Both the position numbers and the translations under genes were made by a program. 64,000 bases of DNA from Micromonospora sp. C31 (GTDB lineage Bacteria; Actinomycetota; Actinomycetes; Mycobacteriales; Micromonosporaceae), in NCBI RefSeq assembly GCF_018070575.1, contig NZ_JAGPXN010000007.1:1-64000 (forward strand), in the 5' to 3' direction. How positions within the stretch are numbered: the first letter of the stretch is position 1; each line of letters starts with the position of its first letter. The notes below the pieces were generated by a model that worked only from the letters and a program-made list of their open reading frames with translations, did no database searches and was not told the DNA's origin. Below are positions 33,177-42,914 of this stretch, piece after piece.

Positions 33177-35789
33177 TCAGGACAGCGTGCAGGCCGCGCC
33201 GTTGAGGGTGATCAGGCCGGGCTCCGGGTTCGCGCCGCCGCCGGTCACCGCGTTGAAGCCGAAGGTGACCGAGCCGCCCGGGGCGATCCGGGCGTTGTAC
33301 GACTCGTTCTTCGCGGTGACCGTGGCCCCCGCCTGGGTCGCCTTGGCCAGCCACGCCTCGCGTACCTTCTGGTCGCCGGTGAAGGCGAAGCGGGCCGTCC
33401 AACCGTCGACGGTGCTGGTGCCGGTGTTGCGGATGGTCACCTGGGCGGTGAATCCGGTGCCGCCCTGCCAGGTGCCGTGGTTGGTGTACGTGGCCGCGCA
33501 GGTGGGCGCCGGCACCGCCGCCGAGTCACCCTGGTCGGCCAGGAACGAGGCGATCCAGGCCAGCGCCGAGTTCCAGTTGATCGCCACCTCGTTGGTCGCG
33601 TACGAGTTGATGTCGTCGACGTAGCAGAACATCGGCTTGCAGCCGGCGAGCAGTTTCGCGGCGAACGGATCCTGCAGGGCGGCGTTCGGGCCACCGGCCA
33701 GGGAGCCGGCGGGCGGCTTCGGCAGGTCCGGGTCGAGCTGGTGGCCGAAGATCCGGCTGTGCTGGTTCTCCGCCGCGTGCTCGCCCCACCCGGTCACGTA
33801 CGAGATGTTCAGCGCGTTGCGGCCGAGGACGTAGTCCATCGCCTGCACCGCGCCGTCGCGGTACTTCGCGTTCCGGGTCAGGTCGAAGGCGGTGGCCAGC
33901 ACGACCGCGTTGTTGATGATGTTGCTGTTGCCGCCCCAGAAGTAGCTGCCCGGGTCCCCGGGCATCGGCAGCCCGTACGCCTGTCGGCCCGCCTCGGCGA
34001 GGTGGGCGTCGGCGGCGGCGGTGACCGAGGCGCGGACGCGGGCCAGGTCGGCGGCCGGCAGCCCGTTCGGCACGGTGGCCAGGTCGAGCCGGCCCAGGGC
34101 GGCGACGCCCTGCCAGCCGAAGCCGCGCGGGTCGAACACGTCGCCGGTGTGGTGCGGCGAGGCGCTCAGGTCCGCCAGGTACGCCTGCTCGCCCGTGCTC
34201 AGGTAGAGCTCGGCGGCGGCCCAGTAGAACTCGTCGGTGACGTTCGTGTCGTCGTAGGCGCCGCCGCCGGTGCTGTCGGCCGGGCTGGCGTACCGCGTCG
34301 GATTGGCCTTCGCGGCGGCGTAGGCCGACTTCGCCGCGGTGCCGCAGCGCGTCGCGAAGGCCGCGTCGTAGGGGGCGAACAGGCGCGCGCACTGGGCGGC
34401 GACGGCGGCCAGGTTGAGGGTGGCGGCGGTGGACGGCGGGTGCAGCTCGCGCTGCTCGGGGTCGTCGTGCGGGGCGAGCGGCAGCCCGGTCCAGTTCCGG
34501 TCGTGGATCTTGTGGTGGGCCATCCCGGCGAGCGGCTCGCCGGCCGGCACCTGCATGCGCAGCAGGAACTCCAGCTCCCAGCGGGCCTCGTCGAGGACGT
34601 CCGGTACGCCGTTGCCGCGTTCGGGCACCCGCAGCGTGCTGTCGCCGAGGGCCGCGCCGTGGCCGGCGGTGGCCGCCGTCCTGGTCCGCTCGAAGGTGCT
34701 CAGCAGTTGGTAGGTGGCGATGCCGCCGTTGACCACGTACTTGCCGTGGTCGCCGGCGTCGTACCAGCCGCCGCGCACGTCCAGGGAGTAGTCGCAGACG
34801 CCCGGCTGGCAGGGCACGGAGGTGTCACCCTTGTTGGGCGCCACGCCGAGGTGCCCGGCCGGCCGGGCGTACTCCGCGCCGATGAGGTCGCCGTCGATGG
34901 CGATGCCGCTGCGTTGGGCGTAGAAGAACTGGAGGGAGTCGGCACGCAGCCGGTCGTAGAGGGTGCCCGAGATGTCGAAGGGGTGGCTGGTCTCCCCGTC
35001 GACGACCAGGGTCAACCCCGCCCCCGGGGTCCGGTACGACGAGAAGTCGAGCGTCTGCACGTTCTGCCCGCTGGCGGCGTCGACGCCGCGCGGGGTGGTG
35101 CTGCCGCTGGCCAGCACGGCGCCGGCGGCGGAGCGGAGCTGCCAGGGCAGGGCGTCGGTCGCCGACGTCACCACGGTGGCGTTCTTCGGCCCCCCGGGCA
35201 GGTAGCCGACCTGGTTGACCCGCACCCGTGGCCCGGTGTCGGGCACGTACGGCTCGGGCGGGTCGCCGCCGCGCAGCGACACGTCGTCGAGGCAGACGGT
35301 CTGCTCGGCCGCGCTGCCGCCGACCTGGAAGATCAGTTGGGCGGCCGGGTTGCCGTCGGTGACCGTGAACGTCTGCTCGAAGCGCTGGGCGGTGCCGCCG
35401 GCGGTGGCGTCGACGCTGGCGTACGTGGTGTAGGGGGCGCTGCCCAGTTGCAGCACGGCCTTGACGGCGGTGCCCGGGGTGGCGGAGATGTCGAAGCCGA
35501 GGGTGTATTCGGCTCCGGCGACCAGCGGCACGCCGTCCTGGCCGATGCCGGCGTCCCACGGGTTGGCCAGGCCGCCGGGCACCGTCGTGCAGAGCCGGCC
35601 GTCGGTCACCCCGAGCGCGCCGGTGCCGTAGGAGAACCAGGGGGACACGCCGGCGCTGAAGTCGCCGTTGTCGATCTGTTCGGGTGCGTCGGGGGGCGGT
35701 TCGGCGTGGGCCGCGCCGGCGGTGGCCGCGGTCAGGGCGACGGCGGTCGCGGCCGCGAGCAGCGCGAGGCGGCGGGGGGATGGCGTCAC
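33177..35789 (-). CDS. Secreted family 9 cellulase (CBM4/9-Ig-GH9-CBM2)
   Basis: An 870-residue exported endo- or processive glucanase for cellulose. Order: signal peptide 1-29, a CBM4/9-type beta-sandwich (about 35-172), a cellulase N-terminal Ig-like domain (about 175-260, [18 protein letters not shown]), the GH9 alpha-barrel with [13 protein letters not shown] (catalytic D344/D347) and the acid Glu about 734 in [13 protein letters not shown], and a C-terminal family 2 cellulose-binding module (from about 761, [12 protein letters not shown]). GTG 35789 has GGAAGGA upstream. A perfect CebR-box lies 53 bases before the start, so induction by cello-oligosaccharides is likely. Confidence 0.93.
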   Translation of the reverse strand: MTPSPRRLALLAAATAVALTAATAGAAHAEPPPDAPEQIDNGDFSAGVSPWFSYGTGALGVTDGRLCTTVPGGLANPWDAGIGQDGVPLVAGAEYTLGFDISATPGTAVKAVLQLGSAPYTTYASVDATAGGTAQRFEQTFTVTDGNPAAQLIFQVGGSAAEQTVCLDDVSLRGGDPPEPYVPDTGPRVRVNQVGYLPGGPKNATVVTSATDALPWQLRSAAGAVLASGSTTPRGVDAASGQNVQTLDFSSYRTPGAGLTLVVDGETSHPFDISGTLYDRLRADSLQFFYAQRSGIAIDGDLIGAEYARPAGHLGVAPNKGDTSVPCQPGVCDYSLDVRGGWYDAGDHGKYVVNGGIATYQLLSTFERTRTAATAGHGAALGDSTLRVPERGNGVPDVLDEARWELEFLLRMQVPAGEPLAGMAHHKIHDRNWTGLPLAPHDDPEQRELHPPSTAATLNLAAVAAQCARLFAPYDAAFATRCGTAAKSAYAAAKANPTRYASPADSTGGGAYDDTNVTDEFYWAAAELYLSTGEQAYLADLSASPHHTGDVFDPRGFGWQGVAALGRLDLATVPNGLPAADLARVRASVTAAADAHLAEAGRQAYGLPMPGDPGSYFWGGNSNIINNAVVLATAFDLTRNAKYRDGAVQAMDYVLGRNALNISYVTGWGEHAAENQHSRIFGHQLDPDLPKPPAGSLAGGPNAALQDPFAAKLLAGCKPMFCYVDDINSYATNEVAINWNSALAWIASFLADQGDSAAVPAPTCAATYTNHGTWQGGTGFTAQVTIRNTGTSTVDGWTARFAFTGDQKVREAWLAKATQAGATVTAKNESYNARIAPGGSVTFGFNAVTGGGANPEPGLITLNGAACTLS

Positions 35790-35841
35790 GGGTGTTGTTC
35801 CTTCCGGACGACTGCGGGGGACGGGGCGGTGACGGAAAAGC

Positions 35842-35855
35842 TGGGAGCGCTCCCA
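35842..35855. promoter_or_regulatory. CebR box, perfect 14-base palindrome
   Basis: TGGGAGCGCTCCCA equals the CebR operator of streptomycetes as I remember it; CebR is the LacI-family repressor of cellulose genes relieved by cellobiose. It precedes the GH9 cellulase start by 53 bases. Confidence 0.88.
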
Positions 35856-36006
35856 GCCCGCCTCGATGCTTCCAGTGCGCTCGGCACCTGTCAATCGATC
35901 CGACTGGATGCTTCGGAACCGCCCGACGGGGCCCGGCGACAGTGAGATTCGCCGCGCGACGCGCCGAGGTCTCGATCTCCTAGAGACAACCGAGCCCTCC
36001 GCCTGG

Positions 36007-36012
36007 CAGGCT
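36007..36012 (+). promoter_or_regulatory. Leaderless -10 element
   Basis: CAGGCT ends 7 bases before the ATG at 36020; no ribosome-binding sequence is present. Confidence 0.35.
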
Positions 36013-36019
36013 GCCACCC

Positions 36020-36745
36020 ATGACCCTGAAGCTGCGTTCCGTCGGAACGAGCGACCGTGGGCTGATCCGCAGTGGGAACCAGGACGCCCTGCACGCCGGT
36101 ACCTGGCTCGTCGCCGTCGCCGACGGCATGGGCGGGATGGCGGCCGGCGACCTGGCCAGCGCGATCGCCATCGAGGCGGTCGCTCCGTTGGACGTCGAGA
36201 CCCCGGAGCACGCGCTGGTGGCGGCGCTGCAGAGCGGCATCGAGCAGGCCACCGTGCGGATCCACCAGGCGGTCGCCGAGGATCCGGAGCGGCAGGGCAT
36301 GGGCACCACCCTGACCGCCCTGCTCTTCGCCCGTACGGGCACCTGCCTGGCCCTCGCCCACGTCGGCGACTCCCGCGCCTACCTGTTCCGCGAAGGCGTG
36401 CTCAAGCAGATCACCCGGGACGACACGTTCGTGCAACTGCTCGTCGACCAGGGGGTGATCACCGCCGACCAGGCCAGCAGCCACCCCCGCCGGGCCGTGG
36501 TCACCCAGGCGTTGCAGGGCGAGGAGGTCTCCCCGGCGTACGCGACGATGGTGCCGTGGGTGGGGGACCGCTGGCTGCTGTGCAGCGACGGGCTCTCCAA
36601 CGTCGTCCGCCCGGACACCCTCGCCGAGGTGCTGGCCGAGCACCCGGACCGCGACGACTGCGCCCGCCGGCTGATCGACCTGGCGCTGCGCGCCGGTGGG
36701 CCGGACAACGTCACGGTGGTCGTCGCCGACGTCGTGGAGGAGTGA
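36020..36745 (+). CDS. PP2C-type serine/threonine protein phosphatase
   Basis: A 241-residue stand-alone metal-dependent phosphatase of the PstP/Stp1 group. Motifs: [28 protein letters not shown] (metal-binding Asp), [36 protein letters not shown] and [10 protein letters not shown] with the last metal Asp. No membrane segment, unlike PstP, and no partner kinase in the window. It is divergent from the GH9 gene; the two share a 230-base intergenic region but probably not regulation. Confidence 0.92.
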   Translation: MTLKLRSVGTSDRGLIRSGNQDALHAGTWLVAVADGMGGMAAGDLASAIAIEAVAPLDVETPEHALVAALQSGIEQATVRIHQAVAEDPERQGMGTTLTALLFARTGTCLALAHVGDSRAYLFREGVLKQITRDDTFVQLLVDQGVITADQASSHPRRAVVTQALQGEEVSPAYATMVPWVGDRWLLCSDGLSNVVRPDTLAEVLAEHPDRDDCARRLIDLALRAGGPDNVTVVVADVVEE

Positions 36746-36831
36746 GCGAGCGTCGCGAGCGAACCAGCCGGTTCGGCGCTCAGGAGCCTCGTGGCGTCGC
36801 CGACCGCGGGGAGGCCACGACATGAGCCCGC

Positions 36832-39477
36832 TCACCGGCGGCGCGGGGCGGCGTGCCGGGTGGGCGGGGCCGTGGTCGGGTCCTCCGGCCACGGGTGGCG
36901 CGGGTAGCGTCCGCGCAGCTCGCCCCGCACCTGCGGGTAGCCGGTCCGCCAGAACGACGCCAGGTCGGCGGTGACCGCCACCGGCCGTCCGGCCGGCGAG
37001 AGCAGGTGCAGCAGCACCGGCACCCGGGCGTCGGCGATCCGGGGCGCGTCGCGCCAGCCGAAGGTCTCCTGGAGCTTCACCGCGAGCACCGGCGCCGCCG
37101 GGTCGGCGTAGTCGAGCCGGACCCGCGACCCGCTCGGCACGGTGAGCCGCTCGGGTGCCACGGTGTCCAGCCGGGCAGCCAGCGCCCACGGCAGCAGCCG
37201 GCGCAGTGCCCCGGCCACGTCGGCGCGGGCCAGGTCGGCGCGGCGGCGGGCGCGGGCCAGCTCCGGGCCCAGCCAGGCGGGCGCGTCGGCGAGCAGCGCC
37301 TCGTCGCCCACGTCGGGCCAGTCACCGCCGAGCGCGTGCCGGCAGAACGCCAGCCGCTCGCGCAGGGCCCGCGCCGCCGGGGTCCAGGTCAGCAGGCCGA
37401 GGCCGGTACGACGCAGGCCGGTCAGCAGGGCCTGCGCCACCTGCGCCGGGTCGGGCCGGGTGAGCGGTCGCTCGACCAGCTCGATCGCGCCGAGCCGCAC
37501 CACCTCCCGGGCCACCACGTCCTCGTCGGCCCAGCCGACCTCCCGCTCGGTGCGCAGCAACGGCCCGCCCGCCTCCCGGGCGGTCGCCTCGTCGAGCGGG
37601 GTGGCCAGCCGTACCCGGGCGGTCGGCGCGCCGGGGGAACGGTCCGCCACCGCGACCGCCAGCCAGTCGACGCCGGCCAGCGCCGACCCGGGCGCCAGCT
37701 CCGCCGCGGTCCCGCCGCTCATCAGGTACGCCGAGCCGCCCGGTCGCCGCACCCGGGCCAGCCGCTCCGGGTGGGCGAGCCCGACCAGCAGCCCGGCGGC
37801 CAGGTCGTCGGTCAGCCGGTCCCGGCCGGCTTCCCCGGTCCGGCCGGCTTCCCCGGTCCGGCCCGGGTCGGCGTCCGGCCGCGCCCGGCCGGCCCCTTCC
37901 GCCGTCGCCGCACGGTGGGTCGCGGGCGCCCGGCCGGGTCGCCCCGCCGGCGCGGCGTCGGGCAGGGCGGCGCGCAGCCGGCGTACCTCCGCACGCCAGC
38001 GGGCGGTGGCGCCCGGGTCCGCGCCCGCGCGCAGCCGGCGCCAGGCGGCGGTCAGGTCGTCGCCCGGCCCGGCGGCGGTGTCGTCGGCGAGCACCGCCAC
38101 CACCTCCGCCGCCCGGTCCGCGCCCACCCGGGCGGCTCCGTCGAGCAGCGCCCGGGCCAGCCGGGGGTGGGCCCCGACCGCGGCGATCGCCCGGCCCCGG
38201 TCGGTGATCCGGCCGTCCGCGTCGAGCGCGCCGAGCGTGGTCAGGGTGTCGCGGGCGACGGCCATCGACGCCGCCGGCGGCGGATCGGGCAGGGCCAGCC
38301 CGGCGCCGTCCGGCGACCCCCAGGCGGCCAGCTCCAGGGCGAAGCCGGTCAGGTCGGCGGTGGCGATCTCCGGCTCCGGCTGCGCGGCCAGCCGCTCGTG
38401 GGTGGCCGCCGACCAGCAGCGGTAGACGCACCCCGGCGCCTCCCGGCCCGCGCGGCCGGCCCGCTGGGTGGCCGCCGCCCGGGACACACCGACGGTGACC
38501 AGCGCGCCCAGGCCCCGGGCCAGGTCCATCCGGGCGACCCGCGACAGCCCGGCGTCCACCACCACTCGTACGCCCGGCACGGTCAGGCTGCTCTCCGCCA
38601 CGGCCGTCGCGAGCACCACCCGCCGCCGGTCGGCCGGGCGCAGCGCCGCGTCCTGGTCGGCGCCGCGCTGCCGGCCGTGCAGCGGCAGGACGGCGACCGC
38701 GTCGCGCAGGTCGGCCAGCCGGCGGGCCACGGCGCCGATCTCGCCGGCTCCGGGCAGGAAGACGAGCACGTCCCCGTCGCGCTCGCGCAGGGCCCGGCGG
38801 ACCGTTGCCGCGACGTGGTCGAGCAGGCCCCGGTCGACCGGGCCGGCCCCGGGCGCGGCCACCGGCCGGGGCGGGGGTGCCCAGATCCGGGCCACCGGGT
38901 GCAGGGCCGAGGACGCCCGCACGATCGGGGCGGCAGCGCCCCCGCCGCCGAGCAGCGCGGCGAACCGGTCGGCCTCGGGGGTGGCCGACATCGCCAGCAG
39001 CCAGAGGTCGGGACGCAGCGCGGCCCGGGCCTCCACCGTGAACGCGAGCGCCAGGTCGGCGTCGAGCTGACGCTCGTGGCACTCGTCGAGCAGCACGGCG
39101 CCGGTACCGGCCAGCTCGGGATCGCGGTGCAGCCGCCGCACCAGCAGCCCGGTGGTGACCACCTCGACGCGGGTGCGCGGTCCGCTGCGTCGCTCGCCGC
39201 GCACGGCGTAGCCGATCCGCTCGCCGAGCGGCTCGCCGAGCAGCGCGGCCATCCGGCGCGCCGCCGCGCGGGCGGCCACCCGGCGCGGCTGGGCGACCAG
39301 CACGCGGCCGGCGACCTCGTCGGCCACGGCCAGCGGGGCGAGGGTCGTCTTGCCGGTCCCGGGCGGGGCGACCAGCACCCCGGCGCCGGTGGCGCGCAGC
39401 GCCGCGACCAGCTCCGGCAGCACCGGCCGTACGGGCAGGTCGAGGAGCACGTCCGAGAGCACGGCCCAGTCTCGCAC
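36832..39477 (-). CDS. hrpB: ATP-dependent RNA helicase HrpB
   Basis: An 881-residue DEAH-box helicase. Walker A is VLVAPPGTGKTTLAPL, the box is VLLDECHERQLD (DECH), motif III MSATPEAD, and the C-lobe has TQRAGRAGREAPGCVYR. The C-terminal HrpB-specific region ends with the GRYPRHPWPEDP motif. The GTG at 39477 begins slightly before the typical LPVRPVLPEL start. E. coli HrpB has about 810 residues; the extra length is mostly an Ala/Gly/Arg-rich insert near residue 500-560. Function in cells is poorly known; HrpA is encoded 27 kb to the left. Confidence 0.94.
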   Translation of the reverse strand: MRDWAVLSDVLLDLPVRPVLPELVAALRATGAGVLVAPPGTGKTTLAPLAVADEVAGRVLVAQPRRVAARAAARRMAALLGEPLGERIGYAVRGERRSGPRTRVEVVTTGLLVRRLHRDPELAGTGAVLLDECHERQLDADLALAFTVEARAALRPDLWLLAMSATPEADRFAALLGGGGAAAPIVRASSALHPVARIWAPPPRPVAAPGAGPVDRGLLDHVAATVRRALRERDGDVLVFLPGAGEIGAVARRLADLRDAVAVLPLHGRQRGADQDAALRPADRRRVVLATAVAESSLTVPGVRVVVDAGLSRVARMDLARGLGALVTVGVSRAAATQRAGRAGREAPGCVYRCWSAATHERLAAQPEPEIATADLTGFALELAAWGSPDGAGLALPDPPPAASMAVARDTLTTLGALDADGRITDRGRAIAAVGAHPRLARALLDGAARVGADRAAEVVAVLADDTAAGPGDDLTAAWRRLRAGADPGATARWRAEVRRLRAALPDAAPAGRPGRAPATHRAATAEGAGRARPDADPGRTGEAGRTGEAGRDRLTDDLAAGLLVGLAHPERLARVRRPGGSAYLMSGGTAAELAPGSALAGVDWLAVAVADRSPGAPTARVRLATPLDEATAREAGGPLLRTEREVGWADEDVVAREVVRLGAIELVERPLTRPDPAQVAQALLTGLRRTGLGLLTWTPAARALRERLAFCRHALGGDWPDVGDEALLADAPAWLGPELARARRRADLARADVAGALRRLLPWALAARLDTVAPERLTVPSGSRVRLDYADPAAPVLAVKLQETFGWRDAPRIADARVPVLLHLLSPAGRPVAVTADLASFWRTGYPQVRGELRGRYPRHPWPEDPTTAPPTRHAAPRRR

Positions 39478-39490
39478 CGCCCGCCGCGGC

Positions 39491-39691
39491 TCAGCCGGGG
39501 CGTACCCCGTCGACGTTGGTGACGAAGGCGTGCCAGGCCGACGCGGGAAAGGCCAGCACGGGACCGGGCCGGTCCTTGCTGTCGCGGACGGCGACCCGGT
39601 CCCCGGCGGCGGCGACCTCCACGCAGTTGCCGTTGCCGACGCTGCGGGTGCTGGTGCGCCACTGGGCCCGGGTGAGGTCGAACGCGGTCAT
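39491..39691 (-). CDS. DUF397-domain protein
   Basis: A 66-residue protein with the full DUF397 pattern: W-RTSTRSVGNGNCVEVA, VAVRDSKDRPGPVLAFP and a final WHAFV. DUF397 genes nearly always follow an XRE/DUF5753 regulator in actinobacteria, as here (40 bases downstream on the same strand). The pairs behave like BldB/AbaA-type regulatory modules or toxin-antitoxin-like units, but the mechanism is debated. Confidence 0.92.
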   Translation of the reverse strand: MTAFDLTRAQWRTSTRSVGNGNCVEVAAAGDRVAVRDSKDRPGPVLAFPASAWHAFVTNVDGVRPG

Positions 39692-39731
39692 CGGCGGTAC
39701 CCCCGTCTGTGCCGGCGCGCCGCGTCAGCGG

Positions 39732-40574
39732 TCACGCAAAGTGACGAGAAGCTTCCGTCAGTCGCGTCAGAGACGCCTCCGGGTTGAGTGCCATCCGGCA
39801 CAGCTCCTCGTGCACAAGGCTATACCCGCGCACCTGGCCGGCCTCCTCCAGAGCCAGTCCCATCGTAAGGTTTTCCAGGTAAACCACGGTCGCGTCGGCG
39901 GCATCGGCGAACGTCAGCACGACGTACGGGGCGTTCATCGCCGGGTGCCCGCCGGCCGAGAACGGAAGTACCTGAAGAGTAACGTTCGGTAACTGAGCAG
40001 CCTTCGCGAGATGGGCCATCTGATCGGACATCACGGGGCCCCCGCCCACCGGACGGCAGAGCGCCGCCTCGTTGAGCACCACGGACAACTCGACCGGGCT
40101 GTCGCGGTGCAGCACGTTCTGCCGTTGCAGCCGCGCGGCGACCTTGCGCTCGATCCCGTCCTCGCCCGCGGTGCGCCGGAAGACCTCCCGCGCGTACGCC
40201 TCCGTCTGCAACAACCCGGGCACCGCCTCGACCTCGTACGTGCGTAGGGTCGCCGCCTCCGCCTCCAGCCCGACGTAGAACTCGAACCACTCCGGCAGCA
40301 CGTCGCTGTAGCTCTGCCACCAGCCGCGCTGCTGCGCCCCGCGGGCTATCTCGATCAGCGCTTCGGCATCCGCCCCGGTCACCTCGTACAGCGCCAGCGC
40401 GGCCCGGACGTCGCGCGGCTTGATGCCGATCTGGGCGTTCTCGATGCGGGACAGGTTGCTCTTGGACATGTCCAGTTGCCGGGCGGCGACGTCCAGGGTC
40501 ATGCCCGCGCGTTCGCGCAACTGGCGGAGTTCCCGGGCGATGCGGCGGCGGCGGACGGTGGGGCTCGCGGTCAC
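39732..40574 (-). CDS. XRE/DUF5753 transcriptional regulator
   Basis: A 280-residue regulator: helix-turn-helix at about residues 10-65 (AGMTLDVAARQLDMSKSNLSRIENAQIGI), followed by the DUF5753 domain with EFYVGLEAEAATLRTYE, AVPGLLQTEAYAREVF and NVTLQVLPFSAGGHPAM. It pairs with the DUF397 gene behind it. The GTG at 40574 has CAGACT six bases further up, which fits a leaderless start. An inverted repeat in the divergent gap to the GPP34 gene is a likely binding site. Confidence 0.93.
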   Translation of the reverse strand: MTASPTVRRRRIARELRQLRERAGMTLDVAARQLDMSKSNLSRIENAQIGIKPRDVRAALALYEVTGADAEALIEIARGAQQRGWWQSYSDVLPEWFEFYVGLEAEAATLRTYEVEAVPGLLQTEAYAREVFRRTAGEDGIERKVAARLQRQNVLHRDSPVELSVVLNEAALCRPVGGGPVMSDQMAHLAKAAQLPNVTLQVLPFSAGGHPAMNAPYVVLTFADAADATVVYLENLTMGLALEEAGQVRGYSLVHEELCRMALNPEASLTRLTEASRHFA

Positions 40575-40622
40575 CCTCCGAGTCTGTCACGGCAAGATCC
40601 GCAGGTCGCGCCAGTACGGAGT

Positions 40623-40646
40623 GCAACTTCCATAAACGGGAGTTGC
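40623..40646. promoter_or_regulatory. Inverted repeat, probable XRE operator
   Basis: GCAACTTCC-6-GGGAGTTGC: 9-base arms with one mismatch around an AT-rich core, 49 bases before the XRE gene and 70 before the GPP34 gene, which are divergent. Confidence 0.5.
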
Positions 40647-40715
40647 GTTGCAGTCACGGCCGGTGCATCCTTGCCCGGTTGCGATCACTGTGGACAACCC
40701 GCGTGGGAGGACCGG

Positions 40716-41342
40716 TTGCTCATCGCCGACGAGTTCTTCCTGATCACCCACAACGACAGTCGGGGCAAGGCGAAGCTGCACCCGACGGCGACCGGCCTCG
40801 GCCTCGCCGGAGGGCTGCTCGGTGAACTGGTCCTCCAGGGCCACGTCACCGTTGCCTCCGGCCTGGTCACGGTGGTCGACCGCCGCCCGCCGGCGGACGC
40901 GCTGGCGCACACCGTGCTCGACCAGTTGGTCGGCGAGACGCAGCAGCACCCGGTGCGCACCTGGCTGAGCTTCCTGGCGCAGACCGCCACCGCCTCGGTG
41001 GGGGAGCGGCTGGTCAGGGCGGGGGTGCTGCGCCGGCAGGAGAGCCGGCGGCTGATCCGTACCACCGTCAGCTACCTGCCGATCGACCTCAACGCGGTGG
41101 CCTGGCCGGCCACCCGGCTGCGTGCCCTGCTCGACCGGCCGGAACCGCCGAGCGTGCCCGACGGGACGCTGCTGGGTCTGGTCGTCGCCGCCGGGCTGAG
41201 CCGCGAGGTGCTGTGGAGCGCCGGCCCCCGGGCGCACCACCGGCTGGGCGTGCTCATCCCGGCGCTGCCCCCGCCACTGCGGGAACTCGTGGCCAACACC
41301 GAGGCCGCGGTCGGGGCCGCCGTGCTGCGCGGCGCGGGCTGA
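40716..41342 (+). CDS. GPP34 (GOLPH3-like) protein
   Basis: A 208-residue soluble protein of the Golgi-phosphoprotein-3-like family, which in eukaryotes binds phosphatidylinositol-4-phosphate and retains glycosyltransferases. Here LLIADEFFLITHNDSRGK, LGLAGGLLGELVLQGHVTV and VDRRPPADALAHTVLDQL are characteristic, as is the later LRALLDRPEPPSVPDGTLLGLVVAAG. The bacterial role is unknown. The TTG at 40716 is inferred from a perfect GGGAGG five bases upstream and from the absence of an in-frame ATG or GTG nearby. It is followed by a permease on the same strand. Confidence 0.85.
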   Translation: MLIADEFFLITHNDSRGKAKLHPTATGLGLAGGLLGELVLQGHVTVASGLVTVVDRRPPADALAHTVLDQLVGETQQHPVRTWLSFLAQTATASVGERLVRAGVLRRQESRRLIRTTVSYLPIDLNAVAWPATRLRALLDRPEPPSVPDGTLLGLVVAAGLSREVLWSAGPRAHHRLGVLIPALPPPLRELVANTEAAVGAAVLRGAG

Positions 41343-41387
41343 CCGCCCCTCCACCCCTCCCTTTCCCCTCGAACCGGAGTCCCGCGT

Positions 41388-42914
41388 ATGTCGACACCAA
41401 CACTCGGCCGACCGAGCAACGTCTCCGAGGCCCTCGCCCGCGGCCGGCTCGGCGTGCCGTCGGTGATCTTCTTCGTCCTCTCCGCCGCCGCCCCGCTGAC
41501 CGTGGTGGCCGGCGTCGTCACCACCGGCTACGGGGTCGTCGGGGTGCTCGGCATCCCGGTGGCCTTCCTGACGGTGGCCGCCGTGCTGGCGCTCTTCTCC
41601 ATCGGCTACGTGGCGATGGCCCGGCGGATGACCAACGCCGGCGCGTTCTACGCCTACGTCTCCCGGGGGTTGGGCCGCCCGGCCGGCGTCGGCGCCGCCT
41701 GGGTGGCGCTGATCGCGTACAACGCCCTCCAGGTGGGGCTCTACGGCACCATCGGTGCCGCCGCGGAGCCGGTGCTGGGCCGCCTCTTCGGGGTGGCCCC
41801 GGCGTGGTGGCTGGTGGCGCTGATCGCCTGGGCGACGGTCGGCGTGCTCGGCCTGCTCCGGGTGGACCTCAACGGCCTGGTGCTGGCGGCGCTGCTGGTC
41901 GCCGAGATGGTGGTGATCGTCGCCTTCGACCTCGGGCAGCTGACCCACCCGGCCGGCGGGAACGTCAGCTTCGCCGCCCTCTCGCCGGAGAACCTCGTCG
42001 TGCCCGGCGCCGGCGCGGTGCTGGTGCTGGCCATCCTGGGCTTCGTCGGCTTCGAGTCCGCCGTGGTGTTCAGCGAGGAGAGCAAGGACCCCCGGCGGAC
42101 GGTCCGGCTGGCCACCTATCTCTCCATCGCCATCATCGCCGGGATCTACGCGCTGTCGTCGTGGAGCATGACCGTCGCCGTCGGGCCGGACCGGATCGCC
42201 GCCGAGGCGGGCGAGCAGAGCATCGGACTGATCTTCAACCTGGCCGAGGCGCACCTGGGGGGCACCGCCGTGGCCGTCGGCCAGGCGCTCTTCCTGACCT
42301 CGGTGCTCGCCGCGATGATCTCCTTCCACAACACCACCGCCCGGTACGCCTTCGCCCTCGGCCGGGAGCGGGTGCTGCCGGCCGTGTTCGGGCGGACCTC
42401 CCCGCGCACCGGGTCGCCCCGGGCGGCCTCCCTCGCGCAGAGCGCGCTCGGGCTGGTGGTGATCGTGCTCTACGCCCTCAACGGCTGGGATCCGGTGGTG
42501 CAGCTGTTCTACTGGGTCGGCACGGCCGGCGGCTTCGGGGTGCTGCTGCTGATCGCCACCACGTCGGTCGCGGTGATCGCGTTCTTCGCCCGCAGCCGGG
42601 CGGAGGAGACGCTGTGGCGTCGCGCCCTCGCCCCCGGCCTCGCCGCCGTGGCCCTCGCCGTCATCGTCGTGCTGGCGGTGGCGAACTTCGCCGATCTGCT
42701 CGGGGTGGCGCCGGACTCGCCCCTGCGCTGGGCGGTTCCGGCGGTCTACCCGGTCGCCGCGCTGCTCGGCCTGCTGTGGGCGCTGGTGCTGCGCGACAGC
42801 CGCCCCGACACGTACGCCCGCATCGGTCTGGGCGCGGAGAGCGTGGCGGCGACGGTGCCGACCACCGGGCACGTCGGCGCGTCCGTCCCGGCTGCGACGG
42901 CGGCGCGGCGATGA
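41388..42914 (+). CDS. APC-family amino acid permease
   Basis: A 508-residue transporter with about twelve membrane helices. The first is VIFFVLSAAAPLTVVAGVV, then the GYVAMARRMTNAGAFYAYVSRGLGRPAGV segment with the family Gly-rich signature, and FVGFESAVVFSEESKDPRRTV in helix 6-7, which is typical of amino-acid/polyamine permeases. Substrate not predictable. The stop overlaps the start of the GNAT gene (ATGA), so they are translationally coupled. Confidence 0.9.
   Translation: MSTPTLGRPSNVSEALARGRLGVPSVIFFVLSAAAPLTVVAGVVTTGYGVVGVLGIPVAFLTVAAVLALFSIGYVAMARRMTNAGAFYAYVSRGLGRPAGVGAAWVALIAYNALQVGLYGTIGAAAEPVLGRLFGVAPAWWLVALIAWATVGVLGLLRVDLNGLVLAALLVAEMVVIVAFDLGQLTHPAGGNVSFAALSPENLVVPGAGAVLVLAILGFVGFESAVVFSEESKDPRRTVRLATYLSIAIIAGIYALSSWSMTVAVGPDRIAAEAGEQSIGLIFNLAEAHLGGTAVAVGQALFLTSVLAAMISFHNTTARYAFALGRERVLPAVFGRTSPRTGSPRAASLAQSALGLVVIVLYALNGWDPVVQLFYWVGTAGGFGVLLLIATTSVAVIAFFARSRAEETLWRRALAPGLAAVALAVIVVLAVANFADLLGVAPDSPLRWAVPAVYPVAALLGLLWALVLRDSRPDTYARIGLGAESVAATVPTTGHVGASVPAATAARR

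Noticed and set aside
31854..35945. A 1,363-codon open frame opposite the GH9 gene
   Set aside because: Low-complexity Arg/Gly/Val reading that spans the repeat island and the antisense of the cellulase; no domain, no ribosome site.
36838..36840. Alternative reading of HrpB as a second HrpA
   Set aside because: The length, the DECH box and the C-terminal GRYPRHPWPEDP motif are of HrpB type.
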